Assembly (NCBI GenBank): GCA_030377945.1
Contig: JAUCGD010000079.1
Span: 1-13,376, forward strand
DNA: 13,376 nucleotides
Direction of reading: 5' to 3'
Source of the DNA: Desulfobacterales bacterium HSG17
GTDB taxonomy: Bacteria; Desulfobacterota; Desulfobacteria; Desulfobacterales; Desulfococcaceae
Under the pieces are notes generated by a model that saw only the letters and a list, made by a program, of their open reading frames with translations, did not search any database and was not told the DNA's origin. The position numbers and the translations under genes were made by a program. Shown piece by piece: positions 6,956 to 13,376 of this stretch; the stretch's first letter is position 1; each line of letters begins with the position of its first letter.

Positions 6956-9010
6956 TTAATATAGTCCCCTTTGCTTCAATGTCTGGGCTTTGACCCTTGA
7001 AATATCTTCTTCACTTAATGGGCCGTCAATCCCGGAAATCGAAGAAAGTGTCATGCCGTGTTTTATTCCTAATTTATAAATCTCTTTTACCTTGTCCCAC
7101 TCAGTATTGCTGCCTTTGGTAAAATCTTCAAACCGTCCTTCAAGTGCCAGGATAATGGTTTCTGCAAGACCTGCATAGGCAGCACCGTGGGGAAGACCAA
7201 TGTCTTTCATTTCAATGGCCTCTCCAGGCAGTTCAATTTCACCGCCTGTGATAACCAGAACATCCTGGCGTTTGGCAAGGTCTTTTTGGGAAAATATCAT
7301 GGGCCGGGTAATGTCTGTGATAACGCAGCCTGGTTTAACGCGCATGATGTCAAAGCTTTTCTGAGTACTTGAACTTGCCATAACAATAACATCCATATCA
7401 TCCAGGAAACGATCAGCCCTGGTGGAAATCTGGATATTTAAGCCTGGTTTTTGTTCCTGGATGGTTTCCTTAATGGATAAGAGTTTTGCCATATTCCGGC
7501 TCACAAGATAGACTTCTTCAAAAGCTGTGGCAAGGAGCCTGGAACAAATGGAGCCAACATCACCGGTAGCACCGATTACCATTGCCTTTGCCTGTAAAAC
7601 CTTGCCTTTTACTTTGCACAATCCCATTTGACGAACTGCATCTGCCGCAGCCCATAATGCAGTTGAAGCTGTGTAGGAATTGCCGGTTGTTATAGGAAGT
7701 GCTGCATACTTGCCCACTTCAATGGATGTTCCGTTCATATTTTTGGGCATCATGGCAATGCCCATGATCTGTGCCCCCAGTTTTTTTGCTTTTTCAGCAG
7801 CTTTCATTATCTTTTGGGTTGTAAACTCAGGACGATGTTTCTGCATTTCATCAATGGTCTCGCCAATGCCGATTAACCATCCTTCAGCTTCAACACCGGT
7901 TGGTGATTTAATCCCTTTAACTTTAGAGTAAATAAAGGGCGGGGAATAAGCCATAAGTTTTTCAACAGTATTCATGCTTTTATTGGAAAACGAAGATATG
8001 GTTTCAACAGCTTTGATCTTTTTTAAATGATTTTGTGACAAAGGATGAATCAGATATGCAAAGCGGTTGACCCGTTTGTTGGGTTCAAAAGGATAGATAA
8101 TCCTGGGATCCAGACGCTGTTCACTGAGGATTTCCAGAAGGTCGGATTTCATTTCCCTGCCTTTGGAAACATCAAAAGCTGCAATCATTAATGCTTCAAT
8201 AACCACATCTTCAACAACCGGTTCAATCAATCGCGGAGTGGTGTCAATAATTACTTCTACACCCAGCTGGGTGAGCAGATCAACACGGTCAGGATATGCT
8301 GTGCCCGTGATAACGGTTTTCCCTTCCAGTTGTTCTCCCATGCACAGATCAAGATAATCATAAAATCCCAGGTGGGGAATCACCAGGATATTGGCTTTTC
8401 TAATAGCCTTGTTGATCTGGGATTTGTTTAAGGATTTTATTTGTTTTTTTGAAGATGCGATTTTACCCAGGGGTACATATTTTAGAAAACCCTGGGCTTT
8501 GCCTGCATATAATTCCAGTTCTTTTATGGAATTAAGAACTTTGGGGATATTGTCTTCTATGATTGAATCCCCAAACATCAGGTTGTCTGTATATTCTGAC
8601 ATTACCCTTGCCAGGGTAGCGTTTGTCATACCTGAAAAGAAAAACACGTTGGCATTGTTAAAATAATTATTACCCTGCTGAAACTGTATGTTTCTGATGC
8701 TCCATTCCTGGCTGACCCTGTTCAGTGTTTCTCCTGTGGCAACAAGGGTGTGCAGCCGTTCACACAAATCAAGCAGCTCCTTGGTCTTTTTATGGGTTAC
8801 CCCTTTGGTTCCCAGTGTTGGCGGATATTTTATTCCGCTTATGCAAAGAACATCTGCCTGTTTATTCCATTTTAACAGGAGGTCTTCAGCTTTGGTAAGA
8901 TCTTCCCCTGTTCCAAAGCGCTGAATTGAAAACTTGTGCTCTTTGAATTCGGTTTCTATATGATAATCTTCGCTTTCCATTCCAAGACTGATATTTATAA
9001 TCTTTTTCAC
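6956..9010 (-). CDS. Double-domain acyl-ACP-reductase-like protein lacking the catalytic Cys (AAR-B)
   Basis: The 684-residue protein is a paralogue of the preceding gene; about half the residues agree by eye along the full length, except for the missing C-terminal tail. Residues ~312-670 carry the order of motifs seen in cyanobacterial long-chain acyl-ACP reductase: NRFAYLIHPL (315-324), SPTG (369-372), ITTGNSYTA (440-448), NADPH loop GATGDVG (480-486), SRN (504-506), KPGCVITD, and AYAGLAETIILALEG. The position equal to Cys294 of the Synechococcus enzyme, which forms the acyl-thioester, is Gly614 (codon GGT, 7169-7171). The nucleotide site is kept, so it may bind cofactor but not form the acyl-enzyme. 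Residues 1-310 look like a decayed second copy of the same fold. Translation starts with GTG overlapping the AAR-A stop (GTGA), with AGGAGG 6 bases upstream. It may be a regulatory or structural partner of AAR-A, or catalyse another dehydrogenation. Confidence 0.8.
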   Translation of the reverse strand: MKKIINISLGMESEDYHIETEFKEHKFSIQRFGTGEDLTKAEDLLLKWNKQADVLCISGIKYPPTLGTKGVTHKKTKELLDLCERLHTLVATGETLNRVSQEWSIRNIQFQQGNNYFNNANVFFFSGMTNATLARVMSEYTDNLMFGDSIIEDNIPKVLNSIKELELYAGKAQGFLKYVPLGKIASSKKQIKSLNKSQINKAIRKANILVIPHLGFYDYLDLCMGEQLEGKTVITGTAYPDRVDLLTQLGVEVIIDTTPRLIEPVVEDVVIEALMIAAFDVSKGREMKSDLLEILSEQRLDPRIIYPFEPNKRVNRFAYLIHPLSQNHLKKIKAVETISSFSNKSMNTVEKLMAYSPPFIYSKVKGIKSPTGVEAEGWLIGIGETIDEMQKHRPEFTTQKIMKAAEKAKKLGAQIMGIAMMPKNMNGTSIEVGKYAALPITTGNSYTASTALWAAADAVRQMGLCKVKGKVLQAKAMVIGATGDVGSICSRLLATAFEEVYLVSRNMAKLLSIKETIQEQKPGLNIQISTRADRFLDDMDVIVMASSSTQKSFDIMRVKPGCVITDITRPMIFSQKDLAKRQDVLVITGGEIELPGEAIEMKDIGLPHGAAYAGLAETIILALEGRFEDFTKGSNTEWDKVKEIYKLGIKHGMTLSSISGIDGPLSEEDISRVKAQTLKQRGLY
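9007..9010 (-). promoter_or_regulatory. GTGA stop-start overlap coupling AAR-A and AAR-B
   Basis: The TGA stop of AAR-A (9009-9007) overlaps the GTG start of AAR-B (9010-9008). AGGAGG for AAR-B lies at 9022-9017 within the AAR-A reading frame, 6 bases from the GTG. The arrangement suggests coupled, near-equal synthesis of the two paralogues. Confidence 0.85.
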
Positions 9011-11223
9011 GCCATGCCTCCTGGAGAAGTATCGGTTGCCGCAGGTTGTTCGGGTTTATTTTCAGGTTCATCTGGTGTTGATTTTTCTGTATCTTCTTTA
9101 GCTGCTGTTTCTTTTATTGTTTCATCTGGTATTTCATCTGGTGTTGATTCTTCTTTGTGCTTATCTCCAAATTTTTTTCTGGCTTCAAGGGCCAGGTCCC
9201 TGACTTTGAATATATCTTCATCACTGAACACACCGTTTACACCAGATATGGCAGCCAGTTTCATTCCGTGTTTTAAACCCATTTTATAAATTTCTTTTAC
9301 TTTTTCCCATTCTATTTCCCGGCCAACTGTAAAAATCTCATATTTTCCTTCAAGGGCCAGGACAATGGTTTCTGCAAGGCAGGCAAAAACAACGTTTTTC
9401 GGCAGGCCGATACTTTTTAATTCAGGGTTTCCCGGCAGTTCAATTTCACCGGATTCAATCACCAGCACATCCGGCCGTTTGGCCACATCTTCCGGTGAAA
9501 GATCCAGGGGCCTTGCCACATCTGTTATTACACATCCGGGCTTGACCTTGGTAATATCAAGAATTTTTTTACCGGCTCCTGATGTGGCAGTTACAATCAC
9601 ATCCATTTCCGGCAGGTATCGGTCTGCTTTGGTTGTTATTTTTAATTTTACCCCAGGAGTTTCTTCCAGGATGGATTGCTGCAAGGCCAAAAGCTTTGCA
9701 GTATTACGGCCTGCTAATATGACTTCATCAAAGGCTTTTGCCATAAGACGGCAGCACACTGAACCGATGGCACCGGAAGCCCCCATTACCATTGTTTTTG
9801 CAGCAATTTTTTTGCCCGGTTCTATCTTGATAAGGCCCATTCGCCTTACTGCATCAGCACCTGCCCATAACGCACCTGAAGCACTGTAACTATTACCGGT
9901 TGTTATGGGGATGTCTGCTTTTTTTGCCACAGTGACACCTGCATCGCCCACCACTTTTGTAAAAGCACCAAGGCCCATGATCTGAGCGCCCATTCGTTTT
10001 GCCATCCGGGCAGCCTGTAACAATCGCTTGTAGGTAAATTCAGGGGTGTGTGATAGCATCTGCTTGGGAGTGCCTCCAACTGTTATGAGCCATCCTTCTG
10101 TTTCTGCACCGGTGGGGGATTTAACACCGGTAACTTTTGAATAGACCCAGGGAGGTGCATAAGCCACCACTTTTTCAAATGCATCAAGGAAGCCAGAGGG
10201 GGCAAAACCGCTGATCAAATCAACAGTTTTTTCCATTCTTAAAGCTTCTTTGGTTAAGGGGTGAATAACAAAGGCAAAGCGGTTAATTCGTTTTTCCTGG
10301 CCCGAAGGATAGACCATCCTGGGATCCATTTTCTGCATACTGATGATTTCCAGGAGATCATCAGGATGGACCATGTCTGATTTTTTTTCCAGGGCTGCAA
10401 GGATTAATGCTTCGATAACATTGGGGGCAACCACTCGTTCCAGAACTTTTGGTGTTGTATCAATAATAACATCCACGCCCCTGGCTTTTAAAAACTCAAT
10501 CCTGTCATCATAGGCTGTGGACGTAATAATGATTTTCCCGCCCAGTTCTTCTATGGATGTATCTTTAAGAAGTTCATAAAAATTATGCTTTGGAACCACA
10601 ATAATTGTGGCTTTCTGCATGGCCTTGCTGAGAATATAATTGTTCCATTTTTTTAAGGGAACAACAGAGGATGTCAATCGTTTCCCTGGAAGCCACTCAA
10701 GAATCTCGTGGGTGCCTTTTGCATATTTTTCCAATCCTTTTAAGGAATGGATAAACTTTGAAATATTATTTTCAATTACCGGATCCGCAAAGGTAAGATT
10801 ATCGGTGTATTCAGCCATGACTTTGGCAGTATGATAATTGTTTATGCCGGATAAAAATAATACTTTGGCATTTTTAAAATAATCGCCAAATTTGTGGTCC
10901 ACAAAACGCAGGGACCATTCAAAAGATACATCTCTTAAAACACTGCCTGTGGTTACCGGGGTTTGAATTTTTTTCCCAAGGGTTTTGATTTTATCATCAT
11001 GCTTTTTGCTCAAAAAACTCGAACCGGCAGCATTGGGGAATTTAATGCCGCCAATACCGATGACATCAGCTTCTTTATCAAATTCCAGCAGTTTTTCAGC
11101 AGCTTTTTCACGGCTTCCGTCAGTCCCTGTTCGGCGGACAATAAATTGCTGTCCTAAAAATTCGGTTTCAAATTCATAATCATCCTTACTTGCTCCCAGG
11201 CTGATACTAATAATTTTTTTCAC
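9007..11223 (-). CDS. Double-domain long-chain acyl-ACP/acyl-CoA reductase-like protein with catalytic Cys (AAR-A)
   Basis: At 738 residues it is about twice the length of cyanobacterial AAR (about 340). The second half aligns with AAR by motif: FAFVIHPLT (316-324), SPTG (369-372), GLGAFTKVV (417-425), ITTGNSYSA (440-448), NADPH loop GASGAIG (481-487), AGRN (504-507), KPGCVITD (561-568), FACLAETIVLALEG (613-626) and VKEIYKMGLKHG (642-653). Cys615 (codon TGC, 9379-9381) sits exactly where AAR has Cys294, which carries the acyl group before NADPH reduces it to a fatty aldehyde. Residues 1-310 show the same motif order in decayed form. The tail from ~690 is acidic and Pro/Thr-rich, probably disordered, with STPDE twice. 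The start is GTG with GGAGGA 4 bases before it; the paralogue also starts GTG-AAA-AA, which supports this choice. No signal peptide. It probably feeds aldehyde or alcohol to the wax ester synthase upstream. A generic shikimate or amino-acid dehydrogenase label would be less precise. Confidence 0.83.
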   Translation of the reverse strand: MKKIISISLGASKDDYEFETEFLGQQFIVRRTGTDGSREKAAEKLLEFDKEADVIGIGGIKFPNAAGSSFLSKKHDDKIKTLGKKIQTPVTTGSVLRDVSFEWSLRFVDHKFGDYFKNAKVLFLSGINNYHTAKVMAEYTDNLTFADPVIENNISKFIHSLKGLEKYAKGTHEILEWLPGKRLTSSVVPLKKWNNYILSKAMQKATIIVVPKHNFYELLKDTSIEELGGKIIITSTAYDDRIEFLKARGVDVIIDTTPKVLERVVAPNVIEALILAALEKKSDMVHPDDLLEIISMQKMDPRMVYPSGQEKRINRFAFVIHPLTKEALRMEKTVDLISGFAPSGFLDAFEKVVAYAPPWVYSKVTGVKSPTGAETEGWLITVGGTPKQMLSHTPEFTYKRLLQAARMAKRMGAQIMGLGAFTKVVGDAGVTVAKKADIPITTGNSYSASGALWAGADAVRRMGLIKIEPGKKIAAKTMVMGASGAIGSVCCRLMAKAFDEVILAGRNTAKLLALQQSILEETPGVKLKITTKADRYLPEMDVIVTATSGAGKKILDITKVKPGCVITDVARPLDLSPEDVAKRPDVLVIESGEIELPGNPELKSIGLPKNVVFACLAETIVLALEGKYEIFTVGREIEWEKVKEIYKMGLKHGMKLAAISGVNGVFSDEDIFKVRDLALEARKKFGDKHKEESTPDEIPDETIKETAAKEDTEKSTPDEPENKPEQPAATDTSPGGMA
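9067..9149 (-). repeat. Direct repeats coding the acidic tail of AAR-A
   Basis: The 17-base sequence TTCATCTGGTGTTGATT (plus strand) occurs at 9067-9083 and 9133-9149, with an 11-base partial copy at 9121-9131. These encode the repeated STPDE stretches of the C-terminal tail, so the tail likely grew by local duplication. AAR-B lacks it. Confidence 0.7.
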
Positions 11224-11227
11224 ATCT

Positions 11228-11233
11228 TCCTCC
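11228..11233 (-). promoter_or_regulatory. Ribosome binding site for the GTG start of AAR-A
   Basis: Minus-strand GGAGGA lies 4 bases before GTG at 11223. An ATG two bases upstream (in AGATGTGAAA) is out of frame, so GTG is the best start. Confidence 0.7.
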
Positions 11234-11269
11234 CATAATATTGAAACCCTTTGGCATTCAAATCAATTT

Positions 11270-11303
11270 ATTGTCCTTTATCCATTGTCCTTTATCAATT
11301 GTC
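11270..11303. repeat. 14-bp tandem repeat across the ferredoxin stop codon
   Basis: ATTGTCCTTTATCC (11270-11283) and ATTGTCCTTTATCA (11284-11297) are tandem units differing at one base, followed by a partial ATTGTC to 11303. The second and third units overlap the ferredoxin stop and last codons. On the transcribed strand each full unit carries AAAGGA. The tract occupies part of the 71-base gap before AAR-A. Confidence 0.75.
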
Positions 11304-11513
11304 ATGGACCGCACTGGTCGGACATAACCGGATCACTTCTGCGACCAGTTTTAATTCTGCCTCATTTTCGGGCTGCTTTTTAATGTATTCATAACCTTCG
11401 TCATGGTTGGTTGCAAAAATATCAGGGGCGATTTCCGGGCATAATGAACAATTGATACAATTGGTATCAACATAAAACCTGCCATGAACATTTTGCGGTA
11501 ATTTTTTAACCAT
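11295..11513 (-). CDS. Single [4Fe-4S] ferredoxin
   Basis: The 72-residue acidic protein has Cys19, Cys22 and Cys25 in NCINCSLCPEIAPDIF and Cys64 in RLCPTSAV. That is one CxxCxxC...CP set and fits a single [4Fe-4S] cluster of the monocluster ferredoxin type (often a partner of oxidoreductases or P450s). The motif PEIAPDIF and the acidic stretch after it are typical. The start ATG has AAGGA 7 bases upstream. It lies 34 bases after the wax ester synthase and 71 bases before AAR-A, so it is very probably co-transcribed. It is likely a dedicated electron carrier for a step in the fatty aldehyde/alcohol pathway. AAR itself uses NADPH, so the partner is not evident from this window. The ferredoxin call is sure; the partner is inference. 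Confidence 0.93.
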   Translation of the reverse strand: MVKKLPQNVHGRFYVDTNCINCSLCPEIAPDIFATNHDEGYEYIKKQPENEAELKLVAEVIRLCPTSAVHDN

Positions 11514-11547
11514 GTTTTTTTCCTTAAAGTATTAATCGCTCAATAAA

Positions 11548-13149
11548 TTAATCGGACAGGTCTCTCATAATCTGTTTTACATCTTTTAAAAGACTTTCCT
11601 CACTCTGGTTTTCTGATTTTTCATCTTCATCTGATTTGTCATTTTCAGGGGATGTTTCCTTTTTGGGCGAATCTTTTTTCAATTTTTTTTCAGAAAAACG
11701 GTCATGAAGGACCAGGGGACCTTCATAAATTTTACCTGATTGAACAATATCAATCAGGTAATTAAATTCATCTTCAAATCCTTCCAAAAGGGTTTCCGGA
11801 TCAGGCATCAATCCTTTGTCAGAAGCAACGCCGATGGTCACCTTGCCATTATAACTCAAGATGCTGATCCCTAAACCAATTTTACCTGAACGGGGAACCC
11901 AGAACATGATATTGGTGATTTCTTTTCCTGCAAAATAGAGTGGTATCCTGGGACCCGGAACATTGGTCATTACACCTGAGGCTTTATTTCCAAAAAACTG
12001 GGCAGCTTTTTGTGCTATGGTTTCAGGGAAATAACCAATGGCAGAAAGCAGTCCGAAATTAACATAGGGTTCAGCAGATACTTTAAGTTTATCCATTCTG
12101 CGTTTGACTTCTTTAAGCCTTAAAATCGGATCTTCCAGGTAAACAGGCAGTTTCAGGAATACCAGGGAAAATTTATTCCCAAGCTCAAACTCCGTGCCCG
12201 GTTTTCTGACATTAACCGGAATAGTTACACGAAGATCCAATTCATTAATTGGTGTATTCCTGGTTTTCAAATATCTTCGCATGGAACCGGTTACAGTTGC
12301 AATGAGTATATCATTTAATGTTGCAGAACTGATGGCTTTTCCCAGCTTTTTGATCCTGTCAAGATCAATGGGGTCTGTCCATGTCACCATTTTGGCAACC
12401 TGGAGTTTACCTTTAAATGCTGTGTTTGGATCTGAATTCATGATCGTATGCTTTGAGAGAATACCTCCCACATCAGAAGGAAGGTTGGCTGCTGCTTTAA
12501 GCATGAATTTAAGTCCGGCAGGGTTTGCAGAGGCTTTTTGAACCTCGTTAAATACTTTTTTACTGATGTCCTGACCTTTGGAAATTGCATCCTTTGCATT
12601 GGATATCATGGTGTTGAAAGAAAACATGGGTGTTTTTGAAGATTTGAGATTCATTACTTCTGTGGATGGCTTGGGCCATGGGGCATCAGGATCAGTATCT
12701 GCTGCGGAATGCAGCACATGCATTAATGCTATTCCATCAGCAATGCAGTGGTGGAGTCTGAAAAAAAGAACGCATCCTGTTTTGTAGTTTTCTATCAAAT
12801 GAATATCCCACAAAGGTTTGTTAGGATCAAGTGTCATGGTCATCAGCCCTGATATCATGGCTGAAAGCTCGTTTTTGCCGCCCGGTGCAGGCAAAGCAAC
12901 CCGATGCAGGTGAGATGCAAGGTCATAATGTTTGTCATTAACCCATTTGGGTAATCCAAGGCCGGTTTTTGGCCGGATAACTTTTTGTTTGAATCTTGGG
13001 AATGATGCAAGCCGGGCTTCAACAGTTGCATATAATCGGTTGTAATCCAGAGGTTCAGCAAACTCCCAGAATCCTGTGATAACCATAAGATTGACAGGCT
13101 CATCCATACATAACCAGAAATTGTCTGCTTGCGTCATTGTCTCTGACAT
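11548..13149 (-). CDS. Wax ester synthase/diacylglycerol acyltransferase (WS/DGAT)
   Basis: The 533-residue protein has the WS/DGAT layout. The N-terminus is MTQADNFWLCMDEP, then PLWDIHLIE (112-120). The catalytic HHxxxDG motif is HHCIADG (133-139), where the second His acts as base in acyl transfer from acyl-CoA to a fatty alcohol or diacylglycerol. Further family marks are NDILIA (279-284) and TNVPGPRIPLYFAG (395-408) in the C-terminal domain. After about residue 485 there is a highly charged Lys/Glu/Asp/Ser tail not found in the classical enzyme of about 460 residues. It is cytoplasmic, likely at the membrane or lipid-body surface. It is the first gene of the minus-strand cluster, with a strong AGGAGG 6 bases before ATG. 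The adjoining AAR-like genes suggest fatty alcohol as acceptor, hence wax esters, but triacylglycerol synthesis is equally possible for this family. Confidence 0.93.
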   Translation of the reverse strand: MSETMTQADNFWLCMDEPVNLMVITGFWEFAEPLDYNRLYATVEARLASFPRFKQKVIRPKTGLGLPKWVNDKHYDLASHLHRVALPAPGGKNELSAMISGLMTMTLDPNKPLWDIHLIENYKTGCVLFFRLHHCIADGIALMHVLHSAADTDPDAPWPKPSTEVMNLKSSKTPMFSFNTMISNAKDAISKGQDISKKVFNEVQKASANPAGLKFMLKAAANLPSDVGGILSKHTIMNSDPNTAFKGKLQVAKMVTWTDPIDLDRIKKLGKAISSATLNDILIATVTGSMRRYLKTRNTPINELDLRVTIPVNVRKPGTEFELGNKFSLVFLKLPVYLEDPILRLKEVKRRMDKLKVSAEPYVNFGLLSAIGYFPETIAQKAAQFFGNKASGVMTNVPGPRIPLYFAGKEITNIMFWVPRSGKIGLGISILSYNGKVTIGVASDKGLMPDPETLLEGFEDEFNYLIDIVQSGKIYEGPLVLHDRFSEKKLKKDSPKKETSPENDKSDEDEKSENQSEESLLKDVKQIMRDLSD

Positions 13150-13376
13150 TTTTTTCCTCCTGAGTACAAAATTTTCAAAAACCGATTTTTAATTAAAATT
13201 TATCGAACAAAAAATGTACATAACCTTCTTGAAATTAAAAAGCAACACTTTATAAGCCAAGAAATGAAAAAATATTTTTAATATTTTTTAAGGCAATGAA
13301 AGTCTTTTTATTTCAGGAGCTAAAGTTGATTGTTTGGAGCAGTGAATTAATGTTTTTTGTAAAAAAAATTAAAATC
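13150..13376 (-). promoter_or_regulatory. Leader and probable promoter region of the lipid cluster
   Basis: No gene is seen. AGGAGG at 13161-13156 is the ribosome site for the wax ester synthase. The rest is very AT-rich and must carry the promoter if this gene is first in the operon, but no pair of -35/-10 boxes stands out enough to call. Confidence 0.45.

Noticed and set aside
9067..9149. CRISPR-like spacing of the 17-base direct repeats
   Set aside because: The copies lie in the coding frame of the AAR-A tail, are irregularly spaced, and simply encode repeated STPDE residues.
6956..11223. Reading the two large proteins as shikimate/quinate or amino-acid dehydrogenases
   Set aside because: The nucleotide loop alone is generic, but the ordered TTGN, GxxGxxG and FAC-AE motifs with the following KxGxxHG segment match long-chain acyl-ACP reductase more specifically.
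13230..13270. Sigma-54-like TTGGC...TTGCT on the minus strand before the wax ester synthase
   Set aside because: The GG and GC pairs are separated by 13 bases instead of the required 10, so it does not fit a -24/-12 promoter.

Overview
The window looks like part of the chromosome of an anaerobic bacterium, most likely a sulfate-reducing Desulfobacterota/Desulfobacterales type. This is inferred from gene content: a wax ester synthase/acyltransferase with large acyl-ACP-reductase-like proteins, low-molecular-weight ferredoxin chemistry, a dockerin-bearing beta-helix protein, and a ferredoxin-nitroreductase fusion. No rRNA or taxonomic marker is present, so the assignment is tentative.

Layout. 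Positions 1-1691 (+) hold the 3' part of a gene for a secreted-type right-handed beta-helix protein with a carbohydrate-binding-like region and a C-terminal dockerin. A non-coding stretch of about 380 bases follows. It contains a strongly folded segment (about 1870-2015) that resembles an integron attC site. Positions 2072-2929 (+) encode a 2[4Fe-4S]-nitroreductase fusion. The next 395 bases lack a convincing gene but hold a 119-bp element bounded by 23-bp imperfect inverted repeats.

From 13149 down to 3325 every gene lies on the minus strand, in the order wax ester synthase/DGAT, small [4Fe-4S] ferredoxin, two tandem paralogues of about 700 residues (AAR-A and AAR-B), a serine alpha/beta hydrolase, and an ABC1/UbiB-family protein. 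The first five genes are tightly packed; AAR-A and AAR-B overlap by GTGA. The last gene is separated by 183 bases that carry a small palindromic mobile-looking element.

The most interesting part is this minus-strand cluster. The C-terminal halves of AAR-A and AAR-B match the cyanobacterial long-chain acyl-ACP reductase (AAR) signature in order: TTGN-S/T, a GxxGxxG nucleotide loop, and the FAC-AE catalytic region. AAR-A keeps the catalytic cysteine. AAR-B has glycine there but keeps the nucleotide loop. The N-terminal half of each protein appears, by co-linear motif matching, to be a second, decayed AAR-like domain. With the wax ester synthase this suggests a storage-lipid pathway: acyl thioester to fatty aldehyde/alcohol to wax ester. 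It would use a double-domain, possibly heteromeric AAR system instead of the usual fatty acyl-CoA reductase, with a ferredoxin, a lipase-like enzyme and an ABC1 protein as accessories. The pathway is inference; the motif losses and gene order are read directly from the sequence.
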